Counted from the first letter of the stretch, positions 37,465-48,992 are shown. The stretch is DNA of 64,000 bases from Fistularia commersonii (GCA_037954325.1 JBBMNZ010000013.1:6063501-6127500), one strand, 5' to 3'. Made by a program: numbers and translations. The notes: generated from the letters alone by a model not told the origin.

Positions 37465-38220
37465 TCCAATATATAAAAAGGTTTTATTTTGTAGTGGGTT
37501 TGACATTTTTATTCAACGACTGTGCCAGTACAGAGCTCATCTGACAAACAATGATGAAAAAACAAACAGCTGTTAGACCATACATAATGATAATAAAGCA
37601 AAGATAATGCTGCAAAACAAAGCAGTCTAATCCAGTTCAGTTTAAATATACATATATTTCACAAATCCATCATGTATCCACCATCTCTGTGTCACGATGT
37701 ATGCACAGAAATCAATTTACAGTCACTAGTGTTGAATTCAATTCAATTCTTTCCAGACAGCATTGTTCAGTCAAGTTAGAACATGAAAAGACAATGTACA
37801 TAATAAGAAGACCAGTTCTGGACCCAAATCTCTAAAAAAAAAAAAAAAAACAAAAAAAAAACACCAAGGGCTGAGAAGTGAAAAGAACAGTAGCATCCAA
37901 TTCACAGCTCAGCAACGGTATACAAGAAGGTATTTTCAGTACACCCATTAATCACAGTACCACCACCATTTAGACGGGTCTAGGCTACAAAGCCGGTCTC
38001 AGCTGCGTTATAACCAGCAAATCTAGGGAAAGTTCCAACTGGGAAAAACATGTCCAAAATGGTTTCACGCTTTGACGGGAGGGTGGGGATGTAGTCCCGA
38101 TGAGCCACTCAACAGACAAAGCTAAATACACTGACAGCATCGTGGGTATTATCTTTAAAAGTTCTTCCTTTGCCTTTTCTTAGCGAGTACCTTGAAATCC
38201 ACATCCCTCAGAAGATCAGA
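37465..38220 (-). other. Candidate terminal exon with 3' UTR of an unidentified minus-strand transcript
   Basis: On the minus strand a pyrimidine-rich TTTTCCTTGCTTTCTTCG and ATGCTTCAG forms a strong 3' splice site with the exon starting at 38220. Its first 66 nt read SDLLRDVDFKVLAKKRQRKN, then F and a stop at 38157-38155, a basic C-terminus. About 640 nt of complex sequence follow, ending with two AATAAA signals (at 37513-37508 and 37488-37483). The phase (0) does not fit the macro-domain exon at 48310-48281, which ends in phase 1; splicing from it would give an immediate stop. It may belong to a nested gene, a noncoding RNA or an alternative 3' end. No protein family was recognised and no upstream exon was found, so this is a hypothesis. 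Confidence 0.38.
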
Positions 38221-38839
38221 CTGAAGCATCGAAGAAAGCAAGGAAAACCTCTCCTGACTCACCATTGCCCTGTGTTTGTGTTTAACCACTTCACATTTGA
38301 AACCTTTCTTTTTTTCTTCCTACCTGTTTTGTGCTAGGCATTTTAATAATTTTTTTTTTTATTCATTTATTTTGAATCAGATCTACTGCTTTCTTGACAA
38401 TTCCCTCATTTCTCTCTTTTGGCAGCCAGACTGTGACTTTGGGCTTTGTGTTTGGTTGTTTTTGTCATGCTGACAAAGCTGGTTGCTCCCCTACCCTGAC
38501 TATTAACTCATGCAAACAATTTACTATTACCTGATAATCAATGTGTTACATTGTCTTATATAGCTCTGACTGTATAATGGTCAGCATCGAACATTAGGTT
38601 CAGTTTATTGTTGTAGAATCCCACGAATGAAAGTGCAAATTTTTTCCAACTTCAATCACAGGAAGGCTCTTTTTACTCAAACCTGTGCGGTAAATCCAGA
38701 TCAGGTAGTCCCGTAGTTACAAAGAATAACAATGAGACCTAAAACAGTTCAGTTCAGTGCAAAGTAAATATACGGTTGCTGGATCATTGTTCTCACAATC
38801 CCTACATCTTTCGTAAGAAGCCCAACGAATCGGGGGACC

Positions 38840-39110
38840 GAAGACCAGAGACTGCAAACACCTGTCAAGTTAAGTCCTCATGTATCCTAATTTGTTCCTT
38901 CATACCTACGTAGCCTCGCCTGTTCCCTACGCATCCGGAGACTGGAGTGCAAACCCCCATCAGGTTTAGTCCGTACGTATCCTTGTATGTTTCTCTACAC
39001 ATACAGAAACAACAAACCAGAATCAGAACCCCTGATCATCAACCCTACGTATCTGGACCACTCTGGAGGCCGGTGACCGGAGTGCGAATCCAGCCGGGTC
39101 AGCAGCGTGC
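38840..39110 (+). repeat. Degenerate tandem repeat, about three units
   Basis: A motif of the type ACCRGAGWSTGCRAAYMCC, followed by a GTCAAGTTAAGTCC- or CAGGTTTAGTCC-like block and TATCCT..TTGT, recurs at roughly 38840, 38935 and 39065. Units are about 95-130 bp and strongly diverged. It looks like an old minisatellite or a decayed repeated element. No gene is evident. Confidence 0.45.
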
Positions 39111-42100
39111 AAGATGCCACCTTGCCAATCGATCTAACCTGAATATTTTGAATCTTCTCCGATATCGCGGCGTCTGTTGTTGAATTTGGGTGTGTACAAA
39201 CACCGCACTATAACAACTGGATTTTTAAATGCGAGTGTCCCTGTAAAACCCAAGCCTGAGGTATTTCAAGGGCAGACATGAATATCTTGTTAGAAAGTCT
39301 GTTTTGGACTGAAACAGTCAACAAATTCTTGCTAATTCCAGCCACTGCATCAGAGGATATTGGTTATATCGTTTAGTTACATTTATGAATTTGGGGCATG
39401 TCATTTGTGCTACAATATTAGCCTTGCCCCCTGTATGTGGACTATCTGATCTCCGAGATGTTTATGAAACCTGTGCAGGGCATCAGTTGACTGAAGCCCA
39501 TTTTTTTTTTTTTTTGAGTTCCAGACTTATAGCTTCCTCAGAAAGAAAAACAGACATTTAGATGTGTTATCAGGTGCAGGCACACACCTGCGATGGGATG
39601 GGGCATGTCTATCAATCTAAAACCTCTTTCACACATGCAGTGCAAACATTAAATTATTTAGATTTCACCCAGATGGATTGCATCTGCAAAACCAAGCACA
39701 GAATAAAGGGAATCAGACATTAAACGGTCTTTAGCCAGCCATCTCTTTGGTGAAAAATGTGTGTTATCACTGATTGAGCCCCAGGATTTGCTCTCTTCAA
39801 TGGATTCTCAGCATGTTGATGTTTATCATGTGACTAGAGTGAAATAAAATCATCCACTGCTGAGGAAACTTCATTAATGAGGACCCTCTTCCCCCCCTTA
39901 ATCGAGCTCAGTGATTACAGTGTCACTTGCTCATGATATTTGGATAATAAATCCAAGCCTTGCTTATTACGGGGTAACATATTTCATGTTGGACATTTAT
40001 TCGTCAACAGAGAAATTTGTTTTTATTATACAACTTATAACTAAAAATTGGGAATTATAGCTTTGAAAAAAAAAAGATCAATTTCAAACAGTTCATATTC
40101 AGTTTGTGTTGATGAAACTGTTCATCAGGACATTTCCAGTACTTTCAGAGAATAGTTATGTAAATGAACACATATTTTTGAGGTTGTCATCATAATGGAC
40201 TGGTTCTAAATATTTTGCCCTCCTCATCTACCTGCATGAGGGGGAAATGATACGATAGGATGGAATGAAAAATGTAAATAAATCATTTGAGAAGTGATTT
40301 CTACTTATAATCTTTACAGTGAGTCAAGAGAAGTTCCCATGAACTAAACATTCTCTCTGTTTTGGGAATGTAAAGGGATATTATGCTACTGCAAGCCAGG
40401 CCCTCCCCCGCAAAATATCTTACAGATAATAGATTTCTGTTGGTTCACTGAAAAAAACGTGGTTAAAACATGTACATATTTTAGCTGCTTAAATGTGAAA
40501 GTAATATATTATGCATGTCTGTTTGATCATTCTTCAAAATGAGGGAGCGAGGAGACAGCCGGCGCTACCTGGTTTCATCTTTGTCTTTGAACATCGCCTG
40601 AATTTGAACAGCAGGCGCAATCACAATACAGTGATAGTAAATTTGCTGATTCTTGTGTGCTCCAGCCAACAAGGTAATATGGAGAGCGGTCCCTCCAAAA
40701 TTCATCGGATGAAGGCAGCATGAAAGCATGTTGGCTTTCTTTGTGGTAACTTCTGACTCTGTGGGAGATGCTGTAATAGCGCAGCGGGAGCACGTCGCAC
40801 TACTGAGTGGATTCATACACTGATCTGTCACTTCAATGTGGTCAGAAATATGAAGGGGGGAATTCACGAGTGGGATGGAGTGCAAATTAAAGTTGTTTTT
40901 TTTTTTTTTTTGTGAGGCTGGATCGCACAATCTACTTCAGGCAAGGTATATACACGCTATGCCAGGGTATTTGAAGGAAAGCTTGTAACGGAGAGAATCA
41001 CTCTGTATAATGACATGTGCAGAACAATATGAATGTAAGATTCCTTCAGAACGTTCAAGTGTGGAAATTGTACACTTTCACTGAAGGACTCCCACTAAAG
41101 CAAGCCACATTGGAAAATAAACATAACTATAGTTTCCAGAATAAAACCTTTGTTCAAAATCACAGAGTGAAGAGCAGATGCTTTTGTTTTGAAGAAAGGA
41201 TGCACAATGTCGGCAGCACAGTGTCTCTGCTTCTCAAAAAAAGGCATTATGCACTTCAGCTTCAACAATCCACATCAAATGACAGACCAATCGTCTGCCC
41301 CCTTTAAGACAACTGAGAAAGGCGACACTGGTAAAAACTGGCACCAATGGAGTGTCAAAGATTGCTTGTTCGTGCACATCCGACTCTTTTTCTTGCATAT
41401 AGAAAGAAAAAAACGCGCTCCTGACAATCAGCCACGACTGGCTGACCTTCTACAACTGACATACATCAAAAAATGTTAATGAACAAGTCAAATATTTATT
41501 TCTTATAACAAATCACCAAAATATCATTTAAGGAGATGTCATTTACGTCCTTCTTAAAAAACAGTATTCATTATTTAGCCTCCATTACCATTCAAAACCA
41601 CAGATCAATGTTTTATGCAACTGAAGCCTGCTCCTCCAGAGGCTGAATGACAGGCTTGAGATATCAAAAAAAAAAAAAAAAAAACCAAACAAAGAAAAAA
41701 AAAACAAATGGCCCAATGGTGAGACACGTACCAAAGATGAGAGGGATTGAAGAGCACGGTTGGACAAAGAAAAATGGGTTTGGACAGGGATCAAGTGCAG
41801 GTGAAAAGAATGAGAGACGCTAAAAACAAAAGACCAGAGATGAATGTTAAATAGGCATTTTAAAAAACAGAAAGGATGCAGTAGATAAATGACCAGAGGG
41901 ACTGGGGTAAAGAAAGAGTGTTTTGCTTTTATAGACTAGTTACTGTCCAGCCAAAAAGGCTACTGGCCAGTATACATGTTACCATATCTCTCTCGCAGGC
42001 TTTGTATTGACTGGGGGGAGAGAAGGGGGGGGGGAAGATACTCGGAGGGGACTGGGAAGTGATAATTGCCAATATGCTTAGCTGGCAAGGAGCAGTCAAC

Positions 42101-44884
42101 ACCCAGCAAGGCACACAAACAGACACGCATAAATGCCCACACCACCAACGTTTACCGCCAAGATAAGCTCCACCGCCTGCAAACCCCCAACACACACCTT
42201 TGCAAACACAAAAATGCAGACAGGTAGATTGACATTGGATTAAAACCAATCCTGAGTTCCCTCCTATGGAATACTAATATATCTGCCCTTGCCGGCTGAC
42301 CTCTTATAGGCCAAACAGGCTGTCTGTCAAACTAATGGGGCGGAACACTGGCATATTGCTTTCCCACAATCCCTCAGCACAGCCAGGACACTCAATTTAC
42401 CTCAGTCAGCTTGTTGCCTAGGCAACATTTTGGATATGTCTGGTAGTGGTTGCAAACACATGCATGTATGCTGCTCTGCATGCAGTTGAATACACATTAA
42501 TTTGGAAATGTGTAAACACAAACACGGAGAAACTTGTTTCAATTTAAATGTTACAATAAGCACAACCCACACACACACACAGACACGCACTGACTCATTC
42601 TGAACAATGACTAGTGTTTATTGATTCAGGTTTTAACACAACCGTAACACTTACTGTTTTTCTTTGTCATGCAGAGCAACGTGGCATATATTCAAACGCA
42701 GGGAAGGGAACTCCAAAATTCAACATGGATTTCAATTACTTTTTAATAAAAAGTGTTTCAGTTTTGCATATTTTGAAAAACACATTTATCCTCCTTGTAG
42801 ATTTATTTACAGGTAAAGCCTGACATGATCTTGAGAAGTTCAGGTAAAATGTCATTTCTATTCCTGCACAGAAAAACATGGTGTTCAAAGATCCTACTCT
42901 GAAAAAGGGAAACAAACAGACTGGCGAGCACCAAGAGTCACAACACAACTCAATCCGCTCCGCAGCAGGGGATGTTTAAGCTCTTGCACAGACACAGGAA
43001 AAAGGAGAAGGAGAGCTGGAGGATAGGAATGAATAGAGGACGGTAAGATGCCACCGGGTAACAAAGGTACATGTGTTTTTTCGGACGGAAAGATGGCAGA
43101 GGCACAATTTGCCAGGGGACCAACGCAGAGTCGAGTCTATCTTTTGCCCAACATGTGATTAACAGTTTTGCTTGACTTCACAAAACCAACACTTGACCAC
43201 CACTTCTCATCTAGTTCCCTAATCCTGTTGCGATGTCATCGTCATCATAATAGCTGGGTTGTTTTGTATTATATTGCTGTACATCAGGGGGCAATGAGTT
43301 TGCTATTTAAAAATATCCACAGTTTTTCTAAATAATTGTGGACTATACTCATAGTGAGTATATAACTGCCTTGATGCATATATTTAGGAATGGCTTGAAC
43401 AATAAAAGACTGTCACCTTTTAAGAGGCTCATTGCTCATTGATACCGCCGGTGAAAGACATGGAAAAGGCTCTGCCTCTTAGCGTGCCATCTACTATGGT
43501 GCAAAACATTATTTGTGTGACACTCCGGATCGATACAAGACGGCAAAACAAATGTATAGTGTTTACACAAAAAAAGACACAAAATTTCATACACACAAAC
43601 ACAGAAGATAAACATCTGATGAACATTATGTAAGGACTAAAACACAAACACGAAAACAGAATAAAGATAGATAAAGCAGTTAATGTCTCTTGTTACATCT
43701 TCCACAATTCATGGCTTCTTGCTCATTATTTTGGAAAGAGGAGGATACCACAACTGAGATATTCCAAAAGTATTGCCAAGTTTGATAATAAACAACCAAC
43801 CAACAATTTAGCTTTACTCACTCTTGCTATGCCTGGATATCTTGAAGTATCAAAAAAGTTGGTTTCTTCACTATATGACTATTTAGTGTGTGTGTGTCTC
43901 ACATTCAATGTCACTTTATTGTCACATTTGAAGATGATATGACTCTCAGCAGATATTAAATAACTTTAGCGATTAGTTTGAAATCCTGTTTGATTAAAAG
44001 CCCTGTGCTCAGCCTCCCTCTATCCCAGCTATTTGTCTCTTCCAATCACTTCGGGAAAAAACCTGTCTCCTTAGCTCCTAAATGCACAATAATGACTCAC
44101 TGGCGAGCCAGTTAGTTATTGTTTCAGATTTTGAGTGCTATGTCGGCGGAATAGAATGAATGGAAAGAAAAGATTAACATAATCTTTTAGTTTATCTATA
44201 ATATTCACATAGTCCAGACATTATGATCCACAAAAAGACAACCTGTCTTTATAGCTTCCTTTTTCGTCACTCGTGACTGCTCACATTTTACTGGGGAAGG
44301 ATGTTATTTTTGTACAAATCTGTGGAAATCACTGCAATGCAGTAAACACCTGAGAAGCAAAGAAGAACCAAGCACATTACAATGCATAAAAGTCTGATTC
44401 CTGACAACAGAAATTATAATTTCAGTCATTCGAAGACCAATATCTTAACTGAACAGCCATAAAATTACTTAAAGACATCTGGATCCAACTGAAATTGTCA
44501 GTTGTGGGCTATAAGACAGCAAGACATTTTATTCTCAAAGCTGTTGTGTTAGACGCAAGTAAAATGGGCAGATAATGATGTAAGTAATCATGTGAGCATC
44601 CAAACTGCACCGTGGAACAGTGAAGCCATAGTACCAGGAGGTACCATAGGGAGAAAGAAACCCAAAAGAAGCAGCATGATTTTTTTGTACTCAATTTTAC
44701 TTGACATCTCTCCAAGCAGTGTAAGAGACAGGTACAGTAGAACCTTGGCTTATGGATTTAATTTGCTCTGTTCGCAAACTGACCAAATCAGTTCTGCCCA
44801 TTAAAAATCAATGTGAATCCCATTAATCTATTTTCCAGCTCCAAAACACTCTTTTGTAATTTTTTAGCGGTTTATTTGTGGCAA

Positions 44885-44965
44885 ATATATATGTATATAT
44901 GAATATATACATATATATTACATATTAGATAAATATATAAATATATATTTATATATATAAAGATA
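44885..44965. repeat. AT-rich simple repeat inside the Tigger-like relic
   Basis: Imperfect TA/ATAT runs on both strands able to form cruciforms. Probably an expansion that arose after insertion of the element. Confidence 0.85.
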
Positions 44966-45108
44966 ATCGTATTTACTACTGTGTTTCTGGTGTTCTTTCT
45001 CTTCTTGCTAGCACTTACTCTGCGTTTTCATCACAAAAGCAGCACGCAAAAGTAAAGCCTTCTCTCATATGAGACCCTCACTAATAATCTCCAGCAAGCT
45101 GTCTTTCA

Positions 45109-45348
45109 TTAATCTAAACTAACAATCCCTTTTTCTAGTTCTAAGACTCGAGATCTTTGCTTCATTAACCTAGACACCCCTTTAGCCACGTCAGCCATCT
45201 TTAGCACATCTATGTTCCACAGGATTGCACAGACGGTCGACTTTGCCATGATGTAGTGCTTGGCGAGATATGTAACACGAACACTGCTCTCATGTTCATT
45301 TCCTTCTTTAGATCGACTGTAATTCTTAGCATCTCCTTGACACCACAA
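45109..45348 (-). pseudogene. Tigger-like transposase N-terminal remnant
   Basis: The minus-strand frame includes VRVTYLAKHYIMAKSTVCAI, then LWNIDVLKMADVAKGVSRLM and KQRSRVLELEK. This matches the helix-turn-helix part of Tigger/jerky-type transposases (VTDLAKEFNMSKSTVATIVKN..., then KQRS..LEEVEKLL). No CENP-B second helix or DDE catalytic domain follows, so it encodes at most an isolated DNA-binding fragment and is a relic. Confidence 0.72.
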
Positions 45349-45634
45349 GCATCCTTAACTTTTTTTGGGGAGCCAACATGAGGGCTAACTTCTGAAAAAG
45401 CATTCTAACAGGAGGACACAACGATCAACGATGTAAACAAGGAGTACCAAGCACGACTGGCGCTACATTACAACGCCACTTTGCGGAAAGCCCATGAGTT
45501 TGTTGTTTGTGTGTTCAGTCACCAAGGCTTGTTCGCAGCTTGATTCACAATATGATCAGAAACACTGTTTATAGGCCGATTTGTTCTTCATAAGCCAAGG
45601 TTCTTGAGAAACAATAAGTTCAAGATGTATACGA

Positions 45635-45850
45635 AATCCCCAGATCTAAATCCAGCCCAGTAGTCGAGGTGATACACAAACAGGTCTGATCTTTGGACTC
45701 TAAACCTCTCAATTTCCAAGACTTAATGGATTTCCTGCTAATTTCATGGTGCCAAAAGCTACACCTTTGTAGGTCTGATGCAGCCTATTGCCTTGACAGA
45801 CCAGGGCCATTTGGCAAAAGGAAGACCAATGTGATGTTATGCAAGTGTCT
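45635..45850 (+). pseudogene. Tc1-like transposase C-terminal relic
   Basis: The sequence runs CCCCAGATCTAAATCCAGCC (a SPDLNPxE-like motif), then ACAAACAGGTCTGATC, GACTTAATGGATTTCCTGCT, TGGTGCCAAAAGCTACACCT and GGCCATTTGGCAAAAGGAAG, and closes with TGATGTTATGCAAGTG. This is the order found at the 3' end of a common fish Tc1-like transposase and its end sequence. Stops interrupt it. It begins about 27 bp after the Tigger-like right end. Confidence 0.65.
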
Positions 45851-47126
45851 CAAATGTTCAGTGCACTTGTAAATGTTACAGTAACTATCTATCTGTCACC
45901 TTCCAGTCATCTTCAGTATGACTGAAAGCAATCACCTAGGGGATCAAGGATACAAAGAAATGAAGTGAAATAAATTAGAGGCTCCTGTTAGTGTACAAAA
46001 AGGTTAATTTCCTGTCTGAGTTTACTTTTGATGTGGAGCCTGAGCTCTACACTCCTCTACACTGTGATGCAAACCATGTCTGCAGCTGCACGTTTGATCT
46101 AATTTAATGACTTTTACTCAGGTACCCTCTTGACTGAATGGTTAAGCGCTGTAGAGACCTTTTACCTGGAATGAAAAGCGCATCTCTCTCAAGCTGAATG
46201 GACAGACAGTGGGTTTACTGCGTGAAGATTGCGATTTAAGAGAGATGTATACTGAGTGATTCTTTTCCACACATCAAGTCTGCTCATCCATACATCTAAC
46301 TCTGCAGCCTGATTCCCAAAGATTACTGGACCTTCACTGTTTGTCTCATTTGTCTTCACACTTGAACAGTTATCACCCTCCAATCTCTCTTGTTAGTCCA
46401 ATTCCTTTTCCCGTCTGCCCTTCCCACTCTCTAATTAACACCCACTGTAGGCTGTATCTGCCTTTGCAAACCCCCAAGGTGTTGGAAAGAGAAACAGTGA
46501 AAAGGAAATAAAGATAATAAAAAAAAAAAAGGAGATGAGACAAATGAGATGAGCAAGAGGAAAAGTGGCGCTGAGTGACATCGACACAGATCAAAAGACA
46601 GATGCAGATGGTGGAGGCTGGATGGTCTCCTCCAGCTAAATTAAACCAGATGCTATGGCTAAATTTGAATTTAAAAGCACCTCAATGGTAGAGCAACATA
46701 AAATATATGTAGGCCAAAATGTTTATTACAGGCACTCATACCGCCACTGCATAGTGTCTGCATTTTTTTGCAGAGATTTTTTTGGACATCGAATAAAGCT
46801 CCAGGTGATCGAATGCATGGAAGTTCAAATAGAGCTTGTGTGAGTCTGTGAAAAGGAATGTGATCACTGCTATTGCCTGAGGCTCAGCTGTTCGTTGTCA
46901 AAATACAGTGATCTGTGTGCGCGTGTGTGTGTGTGTGTGAAGATGTATTGCTTTTAAAAGAGCACTACAGGCGTGCAAGTGTGTACTTTGAGAGCCGGTG
47001 AAACACAGTGCCATTAACAACCAACCTATGCATAAATAGATGTGCACAGCCCATGGAGAGTTGATATAATGGTATGGACTGATAAACGTGGGGAAAAATA
47101 TGTTCAAATATAAATACATTCCTGAA

Positions 47127-47194
<68 letters not shown>
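47127..47194 (+). repeat. (TA)n(TG)n compound microsatellite
   Basis: A short TA run (47127-47142) passes into a 49-bp GT array (47146-47194). It lies about 50 bp from the MITE at 47243. Confidence 0.97.
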
Positions 47195-47197
<3 letters not shown>

Positions 47198-47242
47198 CCA
47201 ACATACATACATATGGGAAGCTTAAAAATACAGTGCTATAAA

Positions 47243-47695
47243 CCTCCTAAGGCTCAAGCTGTTTTTTTCCATGCATTTTTTATTTCTTTTTGCTATTTGA
47301 GATTATTGGAGAAAAAGATTAGAGATAAATGATGTCCTCATATGTGGACTCCTGTTCCAAATTTCTTGTTCCACAATTAAGTCACCTATGTGTAACAGAA
47401 TGAAAAACTCTTTATTTCCAACTTGAACACAGCATTTATTTCCCTGACTGCTTTTGTATGTATTGATAACACATACACACACATTTTTGAACATGTTTTG
47501 AATATCAGAGTAAAAACAACATGTTAAAATTCAATTTTTGCCCCTTTTGGACAGTTGAAACTGTTGAAACAAAATATAAAACATTGTTTTGCCCACATAT
47601 GTGTCCAAAACACTAACAATTCCACAGTGGACACGCTTGTGGACAAAAGAGCTAGAAAGAACTGTCCTCGTATGTGGCCACTTAGCCTTAGGAGG
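47243..47695. mobile_element. 453-bp MITE with TTAA-type target site (piggyBac-like)
   Basis: The ends are inverted repeats, CCTCCTAAGGCTCAAGCTG at the left and AGCCTTAGGAGG at the right. They are flanked by TAAA (47239-47242) and TTAA (47696-47699), as expected for a TTAA target duplication with one mutated copy. Subterminal motifs repeat inside: TGTCCTCATATGTGG at about 47334 and GTCCTCGTATGTGG near the right end. There is no coding capacity. Superfamily is inferred from the TTAA site. Confidence 0.72.
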
Positions 47696-47775
47696 TTAAG
47701 ATGGTAAGAAGCTTTTTGCCCAAAAGACAAAAGAGCCAGTGGCAGGTTCAGTGCCAACTATATTTGCAAGTGCTT

Positions 47776-47815
47776 ACACACACATACGCACGCACACGCA
47801 CACACACACACACAC
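47776..47815 (+). repeat. Imperfect (CA)n
   Basis: A 40-bp CA/CG-interrupted dinucleotide tract. Confidence 0.9.
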
Positions 47816-48280
47816 TTAACAGATAGAGTGTACATGTTTTAGTAAATGAGGTTGCCGCATTAGTACTACAAATTTATTACAAGTATCGATTAACCATGCC
47901 CAACATCACACACGCACACCAAAACACTGAGTCAACAATACACTGAAAAATGGACGTTTACATCCACAGCCCTCCATATCCATAAATTATCGATAACACA
48001 CTCTTGTGTGCACATGCGCCCAGACAGACATACACTGCCCGCCATGAAAATGCACTTTGAACACCTGCCACAACAAAGCGCTACCGGCTACAAAACATAA
48101 AAGAATAATACAGACAGGGACAGCACACACAGGACATAAAACATACTCTCATCAGCTGCCCAGTTTTACAATTATTTAATTTTCAGAGACAGCTATTTGC
48201 ACCTCAAAGGAGGCTTTTAATAGCAGCGTGCAGGATGAACACGGGCACGTTACAAACAAATCAGACAGGTTGTGACTTAC

Positions 48281-48310
48281 CTCCACCTCCTCCAAGCAAA
48301 GTCTTGTTGG
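48281..48310 (-). CDS. macrod1: Macro-domain exon with catalytic Asn and Gly-rich loop (30-nt micro-exon)
   Basis: This 30-nt exon reads (A)NKTLLGGGG(V). The first codon is completed by the upstream exon and the last by the exon at 33726. The acceptor is a TTTCAG and the donor a perfect GTAAGT. The Asn aligns with human MACROD2 Asn92, one of the two residues linked to catalysis, and the glycines form the loop that grips the diphosphate of ADP-ribose. Phases are 1 in and 1 out. The exon is short enough that gene predictors easily miss it; skipping it keeps the frame but removes the catalytic loop. The preceding exon, expected to encode a YRGDI...DAIVNA-like segment, was not found up to position 64000, so the intron on its 5' side exceeds 15.6 kb. 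Confidence 0.92.
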
Positions 48311-48938
48311 CTGAAACACAAATGAGAAGGAAGAAATAAATCACAAATAATTATGGCAATTTTGGTGTTCAATCAATCTTCCACTTTAATCAAGCAAAAT
48401 GCCTCATAGCCTCTGGCTGAATAATCCAAAAATCAGAGATATTTTGTTTAGATTTTTCGGAGCGGCGGCTACAGTTACAACTGGTAACAATGGAGTTCTT
48501 GCAGCATTCAAATGTCATTAAAAAGTTACACAAAAAAAAAAAAAAAAATACTTGTCCTTTAGAATGTTATTTGTCATAGGGCTTCTCACTGAATGTCATT
48601 CTCCTTTCCAAAACAGATGTTTTTTTTTGCCAAACCTGAATATAAGTGAATTTACCTGGCCTAGCAGGTGTCATTTAAACCCCTGTTAGATAGATAGAAT
48701 GAGAAACAGCAGGCCGTGAGCTGTCGATGAGGCCTGAGACGCATGAACACAGCATCAACAACTAGTTTCCCTGCCTGCAGAAATAACGAATAAACTCACA
48801 CTGGAGCTTCAGAGCAAAAAGAAGATTCCGCACTCTATGACAAGCAGCAGGCAGGAAATTTAGTTCAATTTGTATTTTTGTTACGATGTCAACGATACTC
48901 AAGGTTTTTTTTTTTTTTTTTATCTGGAAACAAGAGGG

Positions 48939-48992
48939 TGCCTGTGGCTTTAATAACACAACTGTTTAGTTATGTTATTAAAGCCACAGGCA
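48939..48992. repeat. Hairpin: 25-bp inverted repeat with 4-bp loop
   Basis: The left arm TGCCTGTGGCTTTAATAACA plus CAACT (48939-48963) and the right arm AGTTATGTTATTAAAGCCAC plus AGGCA (48968-48992) pair along 25 bp with one mismatch. GTTT forms the loop. The flanks do not extend the pairing. Confidence 0.92.

Larger units (their letters stand above)
44735..45608 (-). mobile_element. Tigger/pogo-like DNA transposon relic
   Basis: The left end TACAGTAGAACCTTGGCTTA and the right end (minus strand) TCAAGAACCTTGGCTTATG form terminal inverted repeats, with TA outside the left end. Between them lies a minus-strand transposase N-terminal remnant (45109-45348). A 75-bp AT-only stretch near 44885-44965 lies inside. 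At 874 bp it is far shorter than an autonomous Tigger, so most of the transposase is gone. Confidence 0.78.
33727..48280 (-). other. Large intron (14.6 kb) between the catalytic-Asn and catalytic-Asp exons
   Basis: This GT-AG intron lies between the exons carrying the two catalytic residues. It contains the candidate terminal exon at 37465-38220, degenerate tandem repeats near 38.84-39.11 kb, a Tigger-like relic, a Tc1-like relic and a TTAA MITE, listed separately. I see no named feature in 33.8-36.2, 39.2-44.7 and 45.9-46.9 kb beyond simple repeats. The non-repetitive, complex sequence at 34.5-35.04 kb might be conserved noncoding DNA, which cannot be judged from one genome. Confidence 0.7.
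1216..48310 (-). other. macrod1: Gene span: MacroD-type macro-domain ADP-ribosylhydrolase (partial, six exons)
   Basis: Six minus-strand exons encode consecutive parts of one MacroD-type macro domain, in the right order and phase. Enzymes of this family remove mono-ADP-ribose from acidic residues and hydrolyse O-acetyl-ADP-ribose. Visible hallmarks are the Asn plus Gly-rich loop (ANKTLLGGGGVDG), AKITCGYGLPAK, YVIHTVGPIA, AFPCISTGIYG and DRVIFCVFL. Intron sizes from 5' to 3' are 14,554, 23,866, 2,833, 2,016 and 3,370 nt. The C-terminal LPLYFPA and the internal ALRSCY resemble MACROD1 more than MACROD2, whose domain ends in a KKKMNEFF-like sequence followed by an acidic tail. The GIYG loop is shared with MACROD2. 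Introns of kilobases rather than hundreds of kilobases also fit macrod1 better. Family assignment is near certain; the paralog call is about 70 percent. The first exons and the transcript's 3' end are outside the window. Confidence 0.93.

Noticed and set aside
40565..40930. 121-codon minus-strand frame ending near a GTAGCG donor-like site
   Set aside because: A second frame is open over the same region, no domain is recognised, and no acceptor fits. It could be looked at again if the 38-kb terminal exon proves real.
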